From: Alphaproteobacteria bacterium
Lineage (GTDB): Bacteria > Pseudomonadota > Alphaproteobacteria > Micropepsales > Micropepsaceae
Assembly (NCBI GenBank): GCA_016783965.1
Contig: JADHVO010000001.1
Location: 124,001-188,000, forward strand
Direction: 5' to 3'
DNA: 64,000 nucleotides
Shown: in pieces, positions 62,308 through 64,000 of the stretch
How the letters are laid out: every line of letters starts with the position of its first letter
How positions within the stretch are numbered: the first letter of the stretch is position 1
Program-made: the position numbers and the translations under genes
The notes under the pieces: model-generated
Databases searched by the model: none
What the model was told of the DNA's origin: nothing
Seen by the model: only the letters and a program-made list of their open reading frames with translations

Positions 62308-64000
62308 AGCGCTACTCCCAGACGCAGCAGGGTGGACCGCAGGACGGCGACCACGTCCGAGCCGATCGCGATGAACTCGTCGACGCCGGCTTTCCCATAG
62401 GCTTCCTTGTTCGCGCCGGGATTGCCGGCCTGGAAGAGATGCTGCACGCCGGCGGCCTTCAGCGCGGCGGCGAATTCCGCGGTCCTGGTTTCGTAGAGGG
62501 CATCGGTCGCACAGAGGATCGCGATTTTGGCGCCGCTCTGCCTGAAGGCGGCGGCCGCGGCGGCCGGATCGGCGAAACCGTCATTGCCGAGCGCCTGGAT
62601 GCCGCCGGCCTCGAAGAAGTTCTTGGCGAAGGTCGAGCGGGCGGTGTGCTGCGCGACGGTGCCCATGTTGGCGAGGAAGATCGCGGGCAAGGCACCGGAG
62701 GCCGCTTTGTAGCGGTCGGCGGCGTCGCGCAAGGCCTCGAAGTCTTCATGGAAACGGTGCTGCGGCAGCGGGGTGATGCGCACCGGATCGCCTGATGCCA
62801 GGCCTGCCGTCACGGCTGAAAGAGAAGCACCGGCCGCGATGGCCTTGACCGCCTCGTCGATGGAACGCAGCCCGGCGGTCTTCGCAGGCGTCTGCCGCCG
62901 ACGCGGAGTCACGGCCTCTCGCGCGACCGGCGTCTCCAGAATGTTTGGAAACTCGCTGGTGCCGGTCAACGCGTCCTTGCGGCGCGCGATGTTCTTGCGG
63001 CGCTCCGTCCACGAGGCGGCGATCTCCGACGCGAGCGAGCCGTCGAGCAGCACGGCGGCGATGCCACCGCGGCTCTCTATCGACTGGAAGGTTCTCCACG
63101 CGGACTCAGCCAGTTGCTCGGTTAGCGTCTCGACGTACCAAGAGCCGCCCGCCGGATCGGTCACGCGCGAAACGGAGGATTCTTCCTTGAGAAGGATTTG
63201 CGTGTTGCGGGCGATACGGCGCGCGAGATCATCGGACGCGCCGAGCATTGCGTCGAACGGCATGATGGAGACGCTGTCCGCGCCGCCGGCACCGGCCGCG
63301 AAACCGGCAACCGTGGTGCGCAGCATGTTCACCCAAGGATCGCGCCGGGACATGATGCGGCGCGCGGTGCGAGCGCGCAGCTTCATGGTGCGTGCGCTTT
63401 CGGAGGCGCCGCAGGCTTCCGCGATGCGCGCCCAAAGGCGCCGCGCGGCGCGCAGCTTGGCAATGGAGAGGAACTGGTCGCAGCCGACCGCCAGTGTGAA
63501 GACGATCTGGCCGAGCGCGGCGTCGATCGCCATGCCGCCGGCGGTCAGCGCCTTCAGATAGGCGACGCCGGTGGACGTCGCGGCGGCGAGATCCTGCGTC
63601 TCCGTCGCGCCGGCTTCGTAATAGGGCGAACTGTCGATGCCGACCGCCGTGACGTTCGGGTAGTGCGCCGCGGTCCAGGTCGCGAGTTCGGTCAACCGCG
63701 ACAGCGCACGGTCGAGACTTTCTGGCAGAGAGCCCGATGCCGCCAGAGAACCGATCGGATCGACATCGAACGCACCGCGCGCTTCGCCCGGCGGGAGCGA
63801 GCGGCGCTGCCAGAACGCGGCGAGCATCGCGGCGGCGGCGACGCCGTCGCTGCCGGCATCGAGCGACAGCGGGACGTGTTCCGGAAGAACGTCCTTCAGC
63901 ACCGCGTCGAGATCGGCGAGCGTATCGATCGCGATGCCGGCGCGGCCGGGGCGGTCGATGTGCAGATCGATCGCGGTCGCGCCGCGCGTCAGGTCGATGA
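62304..64000 (-). CDS. mutA: Methylmalonyl-CoA mutase, small subunit (partial)
   Basis: The frame is open to the right edge of the window, so the N-terminus is missing; 565 codons are visible. Homology to the mutase barrel is seen in [40 protein letters not shown] and [20 protein letters not shown]. The C-terminal domain lacks the cobalamin motif D-x-H-x2-G, as expected of the non-catalytic subunit of the heterodimer. Overlap with mutB (ATGA) implies equal expression of both subunits. Confidence 0.94.

Overview
The window is GC-rich, densely coded bacterial DNA that fits a free-living, aerobic Alphaproteobacterium. The evidence is an RpoH-type sigma factor next to an RluD-type pseudouridine synthase, an alphaproteobacterial SerC with a structured leader, a Caulobacter-like Weimberg xylose cluster, and a methylmalonyl-CoA mutase/MeaB module. 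I cannot name the genus from sequence alone. There is no sign of a prophage or CRISPR array. The one mobile element is a complete insertion sequence at 4662-6772.

Layout. 1-4572: the end of a PAP2 phosphatase, a lipoprotein, an envelope protein, tRNA-Glu(CTC), a JAMM peptidase, rluD and rpoH. 4662-6772: an IS1595-type element bounded by an exact 8-bp target duplication. Besides its transposase it carries a trypsin-like serine protease as a passenger gene; this is the most unusual feature of the window. 6836-11846: a PhzF-like protein, a GNAT acetyltransferase, then a serine-biosynthesis unit serC - SseB-like - serA. The serC leader has a promoter, two short hairpins (one holding the Shine-Dalgarno sequence) and a perfect intrinsic terminator inside the first codons of serC, which looks like attenuation. 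11888-21606: mixed metabolism (methyltransferase, monooxygenase, crotonase, histidine kinase, two acyl-CoA dehydrogenases, chorismate mutase, SDR, LysE exporter, GH5-like glycosidase). 21721-25505: a PhyH dioxygenase and a full cydP-cydA-cydB-cydX cytochrome bd operon, including two very small genes.

25695-36276: accessory catabolism with an arylsulfatase, a Baeyer-Villiger-type monooxygenase, a nitroreductase, an amidohydrolase, an aminoglycoside-phosphotransferase-like kinase, an FAD monooxygenase and a 2-oxoglutarate oxygenase. 36305-38993: an SDR and two tandem, Tat-exported, duplicated aspartic proteases. 39226-47541: a mannitol-dehydrogenase-family enzyme and the xylose (Weimberg) cluster xylR-xylX-[xylB remnant]-xylC-xylD-MFS transporter-[outer-membrane receptor remnant]. 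The xylose dehydrogenase gene xylB is reduced to its last 45 codons, so the pathway is decaying or depends on a dehydrogenase elsewhere.

47708-54455: a one-direction CoA-thioester catabolic operon (amidohydrolase, CMD/AhpD-like, SDR, IclR regulator, CoA transferase, acyl-CoA dehydrogenase, a deleted VOC gene, crotonase) ending at a strong hairpin. 54923-56408: small hypotheticals. 56416-64000: a minus-strand operon mutA-mutB-meaB-SDR-acyl-CoA dehydrogenase, channelling propionyl/methylmalonyl-CoA to succinyl-CoA and linked to fatty-acyl oxidation; mutA runs off the right edge.
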